From the NCBI GenBank assembly GCA_022641835.1, contig CP048715.1, positions 744,001 to 808,000 of the forward strand: a stretch of DNA of 64,000 nucleotides, written 5' to 3'. Shown here one piece after another: positions 9,423 through 19,856 of this stretch. The position numbers were made by a program, and so were the translations under genes. This DNA comes from Petasospora fabianii (Eukaryota; Ascomycota; Saccharomycetes; Phaffomycetales; Wickerhamomycetaceae). The notes beneath the pieces are model-generated. The model did no database searches. It saw only the letters and a list, made by a program, of their open reading frames with translations, and was not told the DNA's origin. Numbering within the stretch: position 1 is the stretch's first letter; each line of letters opens with the position of its first letter.

Positions 9423-11393
9423 TTACTCAACAAACTGCTGTTCTGGCTTGTCATGCCACTCTGGGTTAGTGACAGCCAATTTCTGGTGTCCGTAGAGTGG
9501 TGGTTGTCTAATGACATCCTTCTTTCTGAGGACATAGATCTTGAAGAGGTCAATCAGTTCTCGGTTCTGATACTTGGCATGTTCCAATGTTGGAACATCA
9601 AACACTTGATCCAGCTCTTCCAATGTCAAGGACTTGGTCTCGGGCAAGAACCAAAGCACAAGGAAGAACCCAACAAAGTTCCAGGCAGCATACCAACCGA
9701 AGGCACCCTGTGGCTTGAAAGCATCTTGAAGTGATGGCCAAGTGATGGCGAGGATGAAGTTCCAGAACCAGAGGTTACCAATAGCGAGGGAAGTACCAAG
9801 TGTTCTAACATATAACGGGAAGCACTCTGCAGTGTAGGGGAACGTCACCACACCAGATCCAAAGGAGTAGAACACTGTGAATAGATAAATACCAAGACAG
9901 ATGGAGCCAACACGACCAGATTTAGAAGTTTCCTCTTCAATCCAGAAGGAGAAACCCGCTAAGAGTAAAAAGAGACCCATAAATGGGAAAGTCATCAACA
10001 ATAAGAATCTTCTACCATACTTGTCAATGGTGAAGAACGCTGGAAGGGCAAAGACTGTGTTCAACATACCGAAACCAAGAGAGGCACCGAGGGCATTGAG
10101 TTCGGCGAAACCACTGTCAATAAAGATGGAAGAAGAGTAGTAAGCAATAACGTTAATACCACAGAATTGTTGCATAAATGTGACAATAAATGCTGCAATA
10201 CTGGCATTTCTGTTTCTGCGAACGGTGAACAGCTCCTTAAATCTCTGAATAGTTGGCAAATCCATGCCCTCTTCCTCCTGAAGCAACACATATTGGTAGA
10301 ACAAATCACGCGCAGCAGTGATATCGTGTCTTCTGATGGAACGAAGAGAGTCCCAAGCATCATGGTAGCGACCTTTACCCATGAGCCAACGTGGAGACTC
10401 TGGACAGAATGGAATTTGGAAACAGGCAAAGAATGCAGGTAGCATTGCCGAGCCGAGCATCAATCTCCAGTTCAGTCCACCACCGATACCATGGTGACCA
10501 ACTCTGTAAAAGGCAAGACAAAAGACATAGCCTAGAGCGATACCTGCAGCGGTGAAGAACTGCCACAGCATAGTGAGAGCACCTCTAATACTAGCCGGGG
10601 CAGCTTCAGACGAGTAAACAGGGACAGTTGCGGATTTTGGACCAAGACCAAAGGCACCGAGACATCCTCTGGCGATGAACAAGTGGAACCAATGCTTATC
10701 AACAAAACCCTGCCAGAAACAAGTAAGCGATGAGACAACACAAGAGACAAAGATAACCCACTTACGGCCGAATTTCTTGTTAGCTGGGTCTGTAATGAAA
10801 GAACCAACGAAAGCACAGAACAAGTAGGGAGCACCGTTAACAAGACCTGTTAACCATCTTGATCTCTCATCACCGTTATGAATGCCCATATATGCTGGGT
10901 AAAAGAGCTGGGCTCCATTAATCACAGATTCATCAGCACCTTGAGTAGCAGCACAAAGTGACACCGAAAAAACAACCTGCCACAATTTAGCGGGAATATC
11001 CCAAGGATGTGTAGCCTCTCTGAGAATGGCCGCTTTCTCATCATCAGATAAGAATGACATCGAATTGAAAGACTTCGGGCTTCTAGCGACAGCAGCACCA
11101 CGGGCAAACAACTCCGGATCGTCCAAGTTGTTCTTTCTGGCAAAGTTTCTACCCATTTCCATGACTTGCTCCTCATCGTACTGACTCAAAATGTTCTCCT
11201 CACCTGTCTCCTGCTGGGCTTCAGTGTCCAAACCTTGGAACAGACCGGCACCCGCACCAACATCGGCGCTAGCATTGTTCCCATCATGCTTCTCATAGTT
11301 CTTCTCCTCATATGTAGTTGGTGGGTCACTGTTAGTGTCATCCTGAAAGGATTGGTCCGTTTGAAGCTTCTCGGCCGAGTTGGCATCAGTCAT
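9423..11393 (-). CDS. sugar-porter family transporter, inositol/polyol-like (copy 2)
   Basis: This 656-residue paralogue of the protein at 5021-6970 shares the same 12-TM layout and the same sugar-porter motifs: FGRKWVIF, PESPRWLMGKGR, QQFCGINVIAYYSS, DKYGRRFLLL and PETKSLTLEELDQVF. Most residues after about position 60 are identical between the copies, including a shared 26-residue C-terminal tail ending EQQFVE. The first 60 residues are acidic and diverged, so regulation or turnover may differ. ATG at 11393 is the first in frame. A TATA box lies 86-93 bp upstream. The substrate is inferred only from family resemblance. Confidence 0.85.
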   Translation of the reverse strand: MTDANSAEKLQTDQSFQDDTNSDPPTTYEEKNYEKHDGNNASADVGAGAGLFQGLDTEAQQETGEENILSQYDEEQVMEMGRNFARKNNLDDPELFARGAAVARSPKSFNSMSFLSDDEKAAILREATHPWDIPAKLWQVVFSVSLCAATQGADESVINGAQLFYPAYMGIHNGDERSRWLTGLVNGAPYLFCAFVGSFITDPANKKFGRKWVIFVSCVVSSLTCFWQGFVDKHWFHLFIARGCLGAFGLGPKSATVPVYSSEAAPASIRGALTMLWQFFTAAGIALGYVFCLAFYRVGHHGIGGGLNWRLMLGSAMLPAFFACFQIPFCPESPRWLMGKGRYHDAWDSLRSIRRHDITAARDLFYQYVLLQEEEGMDLPTIQRFKELFTVRRNRNASIAAFIVTFMQQFCGINVIAYYSSSIFIDSGFAELNALGASLGFGMLNTVFALPAFFTIDKYGRRFLLLMTFPFMGLFLLLAGFSFWIEEETSKSGRVGSICLGIYLFTVFYSFGSGVVTFPYTAECFPLYVRTLGTSLAIGNLWFWNFILAITWPSLQDAFKPQGAFGWYAAWNFVGFFLVLWFLPETKSLTLEELDQVFDVPTLEHAKYQNRELIDLFKIYVLRKKDVIRQPPLYGHQKLAVTNPEWHDKPEQQFVE

Positions 11394-12739
11394 GTTTGGT
11401 TTGACTGTTTATTGATGAAGCAAAACAACAGAACAACAATTCCATAGATGCGGGGACGATCTGGTGGCCCTCTGCTTGTATTTATAGGTTCCAAGCTCCG
11501 CTGTGGGGACCATATTGATATACTAGGGCAGACGCAGAAAGACGCAATATGAACTAATTCGGGCTATGGCGAAGGTTAAAAACAAAGCTGGGGAGCACCC
11601 CGAAGCTGTAGAGATCCTAACCCCGACCGAAGAAATGGTCGCCACTGGCCGAGAGATTCGGGTATCATCCTCTGTCTATGGGTCTTTGAGAAGCACAAAC
11701 TTCACACAAAATATCTTCATGTGCATCTCCATCGGCCAAAGAGTCAATTACTACCAGTGTGGGGTAGAACACCTGCACTGGTCGCCGCGTAAAGGCTTTG
11801 ACGTATTTTGAGTTTATTGTGACGGAAAACTCGGCTCTGGACTCTGGACCCTCCTCGCAATTCAGCCGCTATACTCTGGCGTTTGCCGCTTAAAGAAAGC
11901 CGATGTGCTACAGAGAGAGCAACAAGGCTAGTATTAGTCTCGGCTTGGGGTGCCTGGTCATTGCTGCACACTCACTGATTGGAGACGGCCCACCGATGAC
12001 TTAGGCCGAAGTAGTGCTGCTGATTTGACACGGCAACCACGGGATACGTTACCAACCCCACCCCACACAAACGGTTCCTCCCTTCAGAGAGAACTACCCC
12101 ACAGAGATTGCCGTGTAGTTAAATCCGTAGTAGAGATATTGATCTATATCAGCTCTATATAGTCCACGAGAGGACAGGACTCCAAGGGAGAGCCAAGACT
12201 GCCAAGAGGGTCGGTAAATCAACGGACATTGTGATAACTTATGAGGACCCCACATATACAAAGGCCGCCTCAAAGATCGAAAAGAGGGGGAATTAAAAGT
12301 GAGGAAGCAACTTTCCGATAATCGTCCCGAAACTGTAACATGAGCTAGCTTTATCCCTAGAGTTCTCACCGAGGGTATGATCAAGTGAGATTGTCGGGGG
12401 ATCTAAGAGAAACCCAAGCTTTCTGTCCTCTGCTGATCAATAGCAGCGAAACTTTACAGCCACTAAACTCACAAACACTATGTATTATGAACCACTGATG
12501 TGACCTTCGTTTCTCTACTCTTTGGGAGGGAGAAGTCTGAGTGGAACTGTAGCTCTCGCGATGGCAATAACAATACGACTCTGCATCATTCAACGCCAAA
12601 GGAGAAGATGACGCGTAACCGGTTTTATGTATGTCTATCCTACGATATTCCTCTAGCTTTGTGGTTGTTTCGACGTAATTAGACATATGCATTAAACATC
12701 CATGGGTCATTAGCAAAGGGGATGAAGGGTTCCACGCAA
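11394..12739. other. intergenic region with promoter of transporter copy 2
   Basis: This is 1.35 kb between the start of transporter copy 2 and the 3' end of NOP13, both on the minus strand. It holds the TATA box of copy 2. A plus-strand ATG frame of 81 codons (11566-11811) begins with a charged stretch but has no recognisable motif. No RNA gene was recognised. Confidence 0.4.
11479..11486 (-). promoter_or_regulatory. TATA box of transporter copy 2
   Basis: TATAAATA on the minus strand lies 86-93 bp before the ATG at 11393, the same arrangement as in the paralogue. Confidence 0.55.
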
Positions 12740-13915
12740 TCAACCGAACGTGGTCTTTTTACCTGCAGATGGCACAATTGCAGCACTAGCTCTTTGAGCC
12801 GAAGCCAAGGCAACAGATGATTTCTGTCTCTCTGGCTTCTTGAAGTTATCTCTCTTCTTCTTGAACACAGGTTTTGGTCTTTCACTTCTCTCTCTAATTG
12901 GCTTTGCTGAAGGCTCATTGTGGGTCTCTTCAACGGCATGGTGATGCTGTGGCTCTGGGGTACTTTCACCATTCTCCCACTTCTTGGTAATGTTCTTTGG
13001 TGTTCTCTTAGATCTATCCTCACCAAACTCCATTCTCAAAGGTCTGTTGAGAAGCTTTCTGCAAGACTTGTCCTTGAGTGCCTTTGTTGGACCTTCCTCA
13101 TCTTTGAAGTCCAAGAATGCAAATCCTTTACACTTACCAGTATCTTGGAATGTTGCCATTCTGATTCTAATAATCTCACCGCAGTGTTGGAAGTGCTGAG
13201 TAAGCATGTCCTCTGTAGTGTCAAAGGACAAGTTACCAACGAATAAGATTCTGGATGGTGGGTTCTTGCTCAATTCAACCTCTTCCTTAGACGGTCTTCC
13301 TTCAAATGACTTTGAATCCTTAATCAACAGGTTTCTTCCATTAAGCTGTGTCTCAGACAACTGTAGCACAGCGAGCTGGTGTGACTTGGTTGGGAAATCA
13401 ACATAGGCGAAACCTTTGATCTTTTTCACCTTACCGTTACCACCTTGAGATGGCATGTTGAGTCTTAAGATATCGGTCTCCTTAACTTGACATGGCTCAG
13501 TCGGAGCAAGATCTGATGAGTATTCTGAATGCTCTGTTGTCTTACCAACAATAAATCTTGTAAGGTCTTCCTTGAGTGTATCAAAGGACATGTTACCAAT
13601 CCACACACCAAACTTCTCTTCCTTCTTTTCCTTCTTTGGCTTCTTCTCCTTGTTTGCCTCTTCGGAACCGTCTTCAGCCTGAGCACCCTCAGCATCAGAG
13701 TCATCCTCAGCAGCCTTCATGAGCCTCTCAGCCTCCTTCTTCTGCTCCTCCTCAAGCTTTGTAAGGTCGAGTTTACCCTTTCTCAAGAGACGTTTCTGCT
13801 TCTTAGACAATGGTGCAGTCTGCGTAAGGTCGATTTCAATCTCATCGTTCAAAGATCTCTTCTTGTTGTTCACGATCACCTCCTTAACGGGGGTAGAAAT
13901 CTCTGAGTCTGACAT
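12740..13915 (-). CDS. NOP13: nucleolar two-RRM protein Nop13
   Basis: This 391-residue RNA-binding protein is associated with pre-ribosomes in the nucleolus in S. cerevisiae. It has a Lys/Glu-rich head with a nuclear-signal-like KKQKRLLRKGK, then RRM1 from about 103 (FGVWIGNMSFDT, with a long insert) to 205, then RRM2 from about 222 (RILFVGNLSFDT, GKCKGFAFLDF) to 298. A basic tail follows. The block KNPPSRILFVGNLSF, then KDKSCRKLLNRPLRME and GEDRSKR, is close to what I recall of S. cerevisiae Nop13, which is about 400 residues. A PAC box lies 42-49 bp upstream of the ATG, as expected for a ribosome-biogenesis gene. The gene diverges from OCA5. Confidence 0.88.
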   Translation of the reverse strand: MSDSEISTPVKEVIVNNKKRSLNDEIEIDLTQTAPLSKKQKRLLRKGKLDLTKLEEEQKKEAERLMKAAEDDSDAEGAQAEDGSEEANKEKKPKKEKKEEKFGVWIGNMSFDTLKEDLTRFIVGKTTEHSEYSSDLAPTEPCQVKETDILRLNMPSQGGNGKVKKIKGFAYVDFPTKSHQLAVLQLSETQLNGRNLLIKDSKSFEGRPSKEEVELSKNPPSRILFVGNLSFDTTEDMLTQHFQHCGEIIRIRMATFQDTGKCKGFAFLDFKDEEGPTKALKDKSCRKLLNRPLRMEFGEDRSKRTPKNITKKWENGESTPEPQHHHAVEETHNEPSAKPIRERSERPKPVFKKKRDNFKKPERQKSSVALASAQRASAAIVPSAGKKTTFG

Positions 13916-13956
13916 GATACCGTAGAGAGCCTATGGAAACCCGTTATCAGAGAAAG

Positions 13957-13964
13957 CTCATCGC
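13957..13964 (-). promoter_or_regulatory. PAC box of NOP13
   Basis: GCGATGAG on the minus strand is the exact core of the PAC element, bound by Dot6/Tod6 at ribosome-biogenesis genes. It ends 42 bp before the NOP13 ATG. An A-rich RRPE-like tract (AAAAAATTAT) lies about 30 bp further upstream. Confidence 0.6.
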
Positions 13965-14048
13965 ATTGCGTCTTTGTTTGTAGCGCCTGCCATAATTTTT
14001 TCTTCTTGCAAAATGGTGCGGCCAACATTCCCCACTTAACTTCATCGT

Positions 14049-14147
14049 AAAAAGAGATTGTGTCGAGGGCGAATCGAACGCACAATCTTATGGAACACCG
14101 ACTTGAGAAAAAACAAAACTATGCTTGACCAACCTGGCCACAGAGAT
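14049..14147 (-). ncRNA. tRNA-like element with A-box and B-box similarity, probably decayed
   Basis: On the minus strand TGGCCAGGTTGG (14140-14129) resembles a Pol III A box. CGTTCGATTCG (14080-14070) resembles a B box, 48 nt further on. TTTTT follows at 14053-14049. This order and spacing are those of a tRNA gene, and the 3' half recalls tRNA-Tyr. However, the would-be acceptor arms (ATCTCTG and TCGACAC) do not pair and the D stem is poor. It may be a tRNA pseudogene, another Pol III unit or coincidence. Confidence 0.25.
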
Positions 14148-15126
14148 GAGGAGAAAGTCTGGTTGGGCCACACTAAGGGGGTTTCCGAAGTTGGAAATGA
14201 TCCACATGGGGAAATCCTTCTTATGGCAATTCAAACGATGTTGTTTCATGTTTTTCGTGCAAACATTCACACACTCAACATATTGGGAACTTGCATTGAG
14301 CTTATTTGTTTGTGTCTATTTGAACAGAGAACTGCGAAAATTAGCTAAACCGCTTCGCCCGCAGGAGAAACGCTTGCGCCGACGGCCCCGGATAGCAAAA
14401 GGGTTGTGCCGGTTGATAAGCTTTGACATCTTCATATCTTGACACCTCTACAAGACAAACACGGATGATTTTAATCCATCAGACTGCTTCTGGAAATGCT
14501 CAATAGACTACATACAACACTCATAGGTTCTACGTACTTGGAGAGTAGATGCCAGACCAACTGGCAGTCACAAAAAAAAAAAAAGACATTCAGAAAGCAC
14601 CGACCGGCCCGTTGGGTCACACTTCGCCAATTGGCGCGAAATGGCAGAATTTCTAGTAAAAGAGACTCTCGGTTAGCGAAAATGGCGTAAACCCGAGAAG
14701 CACAGGACAGAAAGAAAAAAGCAGCTCAAAGCCTCTCCACAACGTACTCTTTTGTTTAAATCTTCGTCGAATCCGTCCAATACTCGGTCCATCCTTGGCC
14801 ACAAGCGAATCCCTCTCTGAGGATCATCCGCTTTCACAGCTCAACCCCACCAAAGCTCTGTCTCCTCCCCAAAGTTTAGGGACCTCCTTCCCTAGCGATC
14901 CGTCGCACGACTGTTCCAATTGCTGCCACACGACAAGCTTAAACGCCACACTACGCACACGATCCCACGAGAAGTACAGTGTCCACTCTCTTCTTGACAG
15001 CAGAACACTAGAAACATCGATTTTGTTGCTCGATTTTAGGCGTACCCACTCAAAATTGACGCGCCTTCTTCATATCATCACGTTACGCACTGCTTCTTCA
15101 TTTGGACGCTAATAACACTGTCAAAA

Positions 15127-16740
15127 ATGACTAGTATGAAGAGCCTTGCTCAACCTGAGATTATGCAAAAGCTGCACACTACGATATCCAATTCATCAAC
15201 GCTCACTACGGGATCTAATGCGACTGCAGTGTCCTCTTCTCCATCATCACCGTCCCTCGGACAGATGCACTCCTCGTACAGTAAAAGAAGAAGATCACCA
15301 ACACAGGCGAGTGACTCTAAGGCTACTATTTCACTTTGCAAGCAGTATCTCAAGGAGAACAACCATCTTGGTCTCGCACTGATTGCAAGACAGAAGGGTA
15401 TACCCGCTTTCATGAGACGTGAGGTTTGGCCAGTACTCCTGAAGTATCACCCATACGTTATTTCTCCATACCTCAGCGCTACAGCTGACAGTGATGAAGA
15501 CACAAAGATTCCTGAAGGTAAGGTGAGACATGATTTGATGAAGTACTTTAGGGTGCGAACAAATCTCGACGATGTTTCCAGAAACAAGGAGTCTTCTTCA
15601 GGTGTCATTACCCCACCTGAAAACGCCCTCTCAGCTATCGAGGAGGAAATTGTCAACATTTTGGAAGCTGCTATTGTCAAATTCTTCAGTAAATGGGGTA
15701 CCATCATTAAATATGATTCCGGTCATTCATGGATCGCCTTGAACTTGGCAGAGTGGTTCCCTCCAATCTCAAATTCTAACTACGTTCTCGTTGGTCGTGA
15801 TGTCACCAACAAGGCTGATCCAACAAACAAACATCTTACACAACTTGCTGAGGAATCTGATGATTGCCTTGACACAGACTTCTCTTTGGATCAGACATCA
15901 AGTCAATCTTCAGATAGTACATCTACCCAACAGATGTCATTTGCTGAAGTGTTTGAGAGATTGGTCCTTGTTCTTCTCCACTCTCATCAAGATGTTGATG
16001 ATGGTATGTCTAGACGCAACTCCACAGAGAGCTTGAAACACCAAACCATCACTGATCTCATCTCTTCCAACTCGCTTAACAGACAGGAGCTTCTGTTCAA
16101 GTCTGGCAACATTGAGACGAGAATCTCTTACTTCCTCGTTGTCTTTGCCAAGCTTCTTCCAGAGTTGTACAAGTCCTTGTCTGAGGATGATATCATAAAC
16201 AAGAATTCCAACAAAAATAACCAATGGTTAACCTGGTGGTTTAAGTACTGTGGTGCCAAGGTCTTGAGCAAATTTGACCGTGGTAGACTCTGGGACTTGC
16301 TGCTTGGCTTCAGATACCCATACAAGGTGTTTGAAAAGAGGTTCGCCGGTGAGCCAAAATTGCTGAAGAGATTCAAGAAGCTGTACGATGTGGAACCCGA
16401 GTTTGACACACCAGGGCTGGAGATCTCTTCTGATACGTTCTGGCATTCAACCACTGAGAACGAGAACGACTTGCAATGGTCACAGATTGACTATCAGATT
16501 CAGCTGGCCTTTATCTATGTTTCGATCTTACAGAAGAGTGAGTCCAAGTTGTTGGAGTTTGATCAATTTGAGATCACTGAATTCTTGAATAAGCTTCCTG
16601 TTAGTCAGAAGGTGGACTCGGAGTTCATGTTGCAAAACACTGACTTTGTTTACAACGATTTCGAGAGACTCTTGAAGGACGCGGGCGAACTTTGGAGAAA
16701 TTGGCTTTGGAATGAGATTAATGACGAGAGAAACGACTAG
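15127..16740 (+). CDS. OCA5: TBC-domain putative Rab GTPase-activating protein, Oca5-like
   Basis: This 537-residue protein has a serine-rich head and then a divergent TBC fold. KGIPAFMRREVWPVLLKYHP near residue 95 is the opening TBC motif. WFKYCGAKVLSKFDRGRLWDLLL near 365-390 matches the closing TBC motif, where RLWD is typical. A long acidic, Ser-rich insert (about 230-290) splits the domain, as in Oca5 (YHL029C). The usual catalytic IxxDxxR arginine finger is not obvious, so true GAP activity is uncertain. The family's substrate is unknown. The start at 15127 is the first ATG after a CT-rich leader. It converges on BRN1. Confidence 0.72.
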   Translation: MTSMKSLAQPEIMQKLHTTISNSSTLTTGSNATAVSSSPSSPSLGQMHSSYSKRRRSPTQASDSKATISLCKQYLKENNHLGLALIARQKGIPAFMRREVWPVLLKYHPYVISPYLSATADSDEDTKIPEGKVRHDLMKYFRVRTNLDDVSRNKESSSGVITPPENALSAIEEEIVNILEAAIVKFFSKWGTIIKYDSGHSWIALNLAEWFPPISNSNYVLVGRDVTNKADPTNKHLTQLAEESDDCLDTDFSLDQTSSQSSDSTSTQQMSFAEVFERLVLVLLHSHQDVDDGMSRRNSTESLKHQTITDLISSNSLNRQELLFKSGNIETRISYFLVVFAKLLPELYKSLSEDDIINKNSNKNNQWLTWWFKYCGAKVLSKFDRGRLWDLLLGFRYPYKVFEKRFAGEPKLLKRFKKLYDVEPEFDTPGLEISSDTFWHSTTENENDLQWSQIDYQIQLAFIYVSILQKSESKLLEFDQFEITEFLNKLPVSQKVDSEFMLQNTDFVYNDFERLLKDAGELWRNWLWNEINDERND

Positions 16741-17088
16741 AACTTGCATATGATACCGTATATGACTTATAAATTTTGTTAACTTTTTTGGCTTTGGACT
16801 TTTATTTTCTTTCTTGTTCTGTGGGGGTTCGGGCATCTTCACGACGATATCCTCTATATTGATACGCATATTAAACATGTACTTGGTTGGTGCTTAACAT
16901 CAATCAGGCTTTTCCTTCGTTCATATTTCCGACACTCTCGCGGCGTAGTGCAGACGTATTGATCAGGCGTATGCTAAAAGGACTAATGGCTCAGCCATAG
17001 TTGTTCATTAACGTAGTAGCACATTCATTCATATTAGTGTCCGTCATAAGAGGTCCAGAGACCCTGAAAAGTGTAGACTGATCATTGA
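16741..17088. other. convergent 3' region OCA5 / BRN1
   Basis: This 348-bp AT-rich spacer lies between two 3' ends, with T-rich tracts suited to transcript ends. No gene was seen. Confidence 0.5.
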
Positions 17089-19199
17089 TCAGTCAGCGAA
17101 GTTCTTGATGATCAAATCTGAGTTATCGGAGTTGTTTTGGATCGTGAAACCGTTCTCATTCGCAAGATGGAGCAAGCAAATGAAGCAGACACTTGTGGAG
17201 AGATCCTTCTTTGTTTTTGGGTCATATTTTTGACCTAAGCCACCAACAATCTCAGTGAACTTCAACACCTCAGCTTGAGCAGTAGCAGGCTGGATAGGAG
17301 AAGCCAGGGCTCGCTGTGATGAGCGTTCCTGCTTCAATGTATCCCATAAATTCTCCTTCAACAAGGCAATATCGACCTTCTTCGAAACTCTGGAATAGTT
17401 CAAGGGCAACTGGCTTCCAAGGCTCTTCGATAGCAGTTGAGAGCTTATAGGCTGGGAGGCTCTACCTGAATCGCCATAATCGTAGAAGTCAGCACCGCCA
17501 TTATCGTCAGCACCGTAGTCGTTATAAAAGTCCGCCTGGTTGATATGGTGCTCGGGCTGTTCTGGAAGTATCGTATCAGCATACACCGTCTCATTGATCG
17601 CGCCTTCAACATTTTTGATCTTGCTAAACCTGCTGTTGATGAGCTTGTCCTTGGTGAATAGCGTGATGAAATTACGTGTCGTGAAGTGTCGATCATCAGG
17701 AAGTGCATGCTTGTCTTTTGCCTTCCATTGATTCTTGGGTAGATCGATGGAAACGGTTGGTTCCTCAAAGATGGTATTAGGGCCCGGGAAGTTGTCATCG
17801 GAGAGGAAGTCAATTATTAGTGGTTCCTTTCTCTTCCGTGTAGTAGAGACGGCATTTTGTTCTCCGTCATGAGCGGTTTTCAGATTCTGGATAGTCTTGT
17901 TGACTCTGTTTTTTAGCCGTGTCACCTTCCAATGGTCTGGTCCTGCCCAGTTCCTTCTCTGGTTCTCATCAAAGTAGGCAAGTAAGTCCTCGTCCGGAAT
18001 AATTGTGGGATCGTTCAGGTTTGGCATATCTTCAGCATTAGCGTTATCATATGTCTTTTCACCAAATAACATTCTCATGGTGACACCGTAGTCATCTGCC
18101 TCGTCCTCGTTGTCATCAAAGAAGATCGAAGTCTTATTACCAGGGTATTTTGAGTTGTTTTCGTCCACAGCACCATCATATAATTCATCAGCACCACCAT
18201 CATCGTAAAAGTCATTGTTTGCACCAGTAACAGAGACTTCAAATCCTTGGTAAGTGGTCTCGTAGTTACCATCAAGTGTGTAGTCATAGGTTTCGGGGAT
18301 CACCATCTGTTCAAGATTCTTCAACAAATCAGCAGAAGCACTTTTCTGCTCAACGACAGACCTCAGCTCAGCAAGCGAGGGGCATAACATCTCATTTGGA
18401 CTCAACATGGTGGATAAGAAACGCTTTCCAAGCTCCATAATCGGACCACGTAGTGTCGCATCTGTTTGACTTCCCATATCTTCCTCCGGTTTATCGATGT
18501 CCATCTCTGCAAAGCTTTGTTCAAACATCTCCAATGCCTCGTCACCAATTGGACGTAAGGAGTGTTCTGCGGAGTCTGTTGTATCAAAGAGGATTCGACC
18601 GACATGGTCCACATTCAACATGTTCAACAATAAACTTTTAGACCCACCTTCATCGAAGTCAGCAAGTGCCTTCTTGAACAAGGGATCAACGTAGAGCTCC
18701 ATGTCCACTTGCTTCACCTTGAGCTGCTTCCATTCCAGTAGTGTGTCTTTCTTGGTTGCACTTCTGGTCTTCTTCTGCTTCTGTGGGGCATCAGGGTCCA
18801 TGGGGTCCAGTTCTTCTGTGTCATCTTCTGCAATCTCCTCTGCATCGTTACCATCACGCCTGGTAGCGAGGCCACTGATTAAACGACCCGTTTCTGTTAC
18901 AGCGGAATCAACTCTAGAGGAATAGATTTTCACACAGCCATCAAGTGTTGCAGAGGCCTTCTGAAAGTTGATACCTTCACCGTCACGTAAAAGAGACAAA
19001 TCGTAGAAGTAATCAATCAAGGCAAGATCCCACGAATTGGAAGTGTTGATTTTCTGGGGATGAAGTTAGTCGAATTAGATCTCTTGTTTGCATACAATTG
19101 AAGGATACGAACGTTATCGGTTGCCATACGGATCCATTTCTCAAAATCCTCGGAGCTGTTCACGTAGCCCTCTCTCGGAGGGGCAGTGGCCAACACCAT
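17089..19199 (-). CDS. BRN1: condensin kleisin subunit Brn1, one intron
   Basis: The protein is the gamma-kleisin of condensin (CAP-H/Cnd2), which bridges Smc2 and Smc4 and drives chromosome compaction. Exon 1 is 19199-19113 (29 codons) and exon 2 is 19053-17089; together they encode 683 residues. The 59-nt intron (19112-19054; donor GTTCGT, branch GACTAAC, acceptor CCCCAG) falls inside the hallmark WIxxATDN-KINTSNSWDLALIDYF. Removing it restores the family motif exactly. The next block, GINFQKASATLDGCVKIYSSRVDS, is also diagnostic. The middle is acidic and disordered, and the C-terminal winged-helix region ends near 683. S. cerevisiae Brn1 is somewhat longer (754). No in-frame ATG lies between 19199 and the upstream stop. 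A further 5' exon cannot be excluded. Confidence 0.9.
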
Positions 19200-19856
19200 C
19201 TTTGATCTCGGGTGGGTGTAGATCTCGCTGTGTCTTTGGTAAGGGGATCAGACAGGTGCGTAATTGAATGAGTAACAAAGGTCGGCGCGTCCTGGTGAGT
19301 CGTGGTGTCTCTGGTAACTACTTCTTCGTGTTGCTCTGTTTACAGAACGTTTTTTTACCGCCCGCTTGTTGTGCTTTAAAACGTAAACAAAAACAACCGA
19401 GATGACTTGTGTTGCGCGTACCGGCTCAACTTCTCGCGGCTGCTTACATAATACTTCAGAATGTCTTAACTCTGTGGGGTTTCGCGAGTTTAGAGCTTGG
19501 AGGTTGTTCCTTGTTTGTTCTCCTCTTTTGTTGGTCAAGATGGAAGAGTTACAGATTCTGGCATCAATAACAAAGCTATATATATTTAAATTTGATGGCC
19601 TGGGGACTGATTGGATGGCTTAAAGGATCCCATGGTGCGCGTTGAGGGCCTCAGTGTCTCCACTCCGGCCCTGAGGAAAGTAAGGGAGAGATCGGGTGAT
19701 CAATAGCCCCATGCCCCGGAGCTTCTGCAGGTTTCCACAAGTTTGCGGGGGTGAGGCAAGAGCAAACTCCCGCTATAAAAAACAGATCATCGCCTCTCAA
19801 TTTTAACGTAAGCTGGGTCTCCCACACCTAAACCATACAAACAGTTTCAGAACATC
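19200..19856. other. divergent promoter region BRN1 / DUF1772-like gene
   Basis: This 657-bp spacer has a TTCGCGAG box at 19481-19488 and a TATA box for the plus-strand gene. The plus-strand frame 19402-19623 and the minus-strand frame 19248-19538 show no motif. Confidence 0.45.
19774..19781 (+). promoter_or_regulatory. TATA box of the DUF1772-like gene
   Basis: TATAAAAA lies 76-83 bp before the ATG at 19857, in a GC-rich setting. It fits the TATAWAWR consensus, which in yeasts marks strongly regulated genes. Confidence 0.55.

Larger units (their letters stand above)
13916..15126. other. divergent intergenic region NOP13 / OCA5
   Basis: This 1.2-kb region carries the NOP13 PAC box, a tRNA-like element near 14049-14147, and a long CT- and CA-rich leader before OCA5. 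The frame at 14795-15112 starts from TTG and is probably leader sequence. Confidence 0.45.

Noticed and set aside
14138-14155. ACAGAGATGAG resembling the U6 snRNA ACAGAGA box
   Set aside because: No other U6 elements (internal stem-loop, GTTCGCGAAG head) surround it.
14795-15112. 105-codon frame upstream of OCA5
   Set aside because: It starts from TTG in a CT-rich leader, with no domain.
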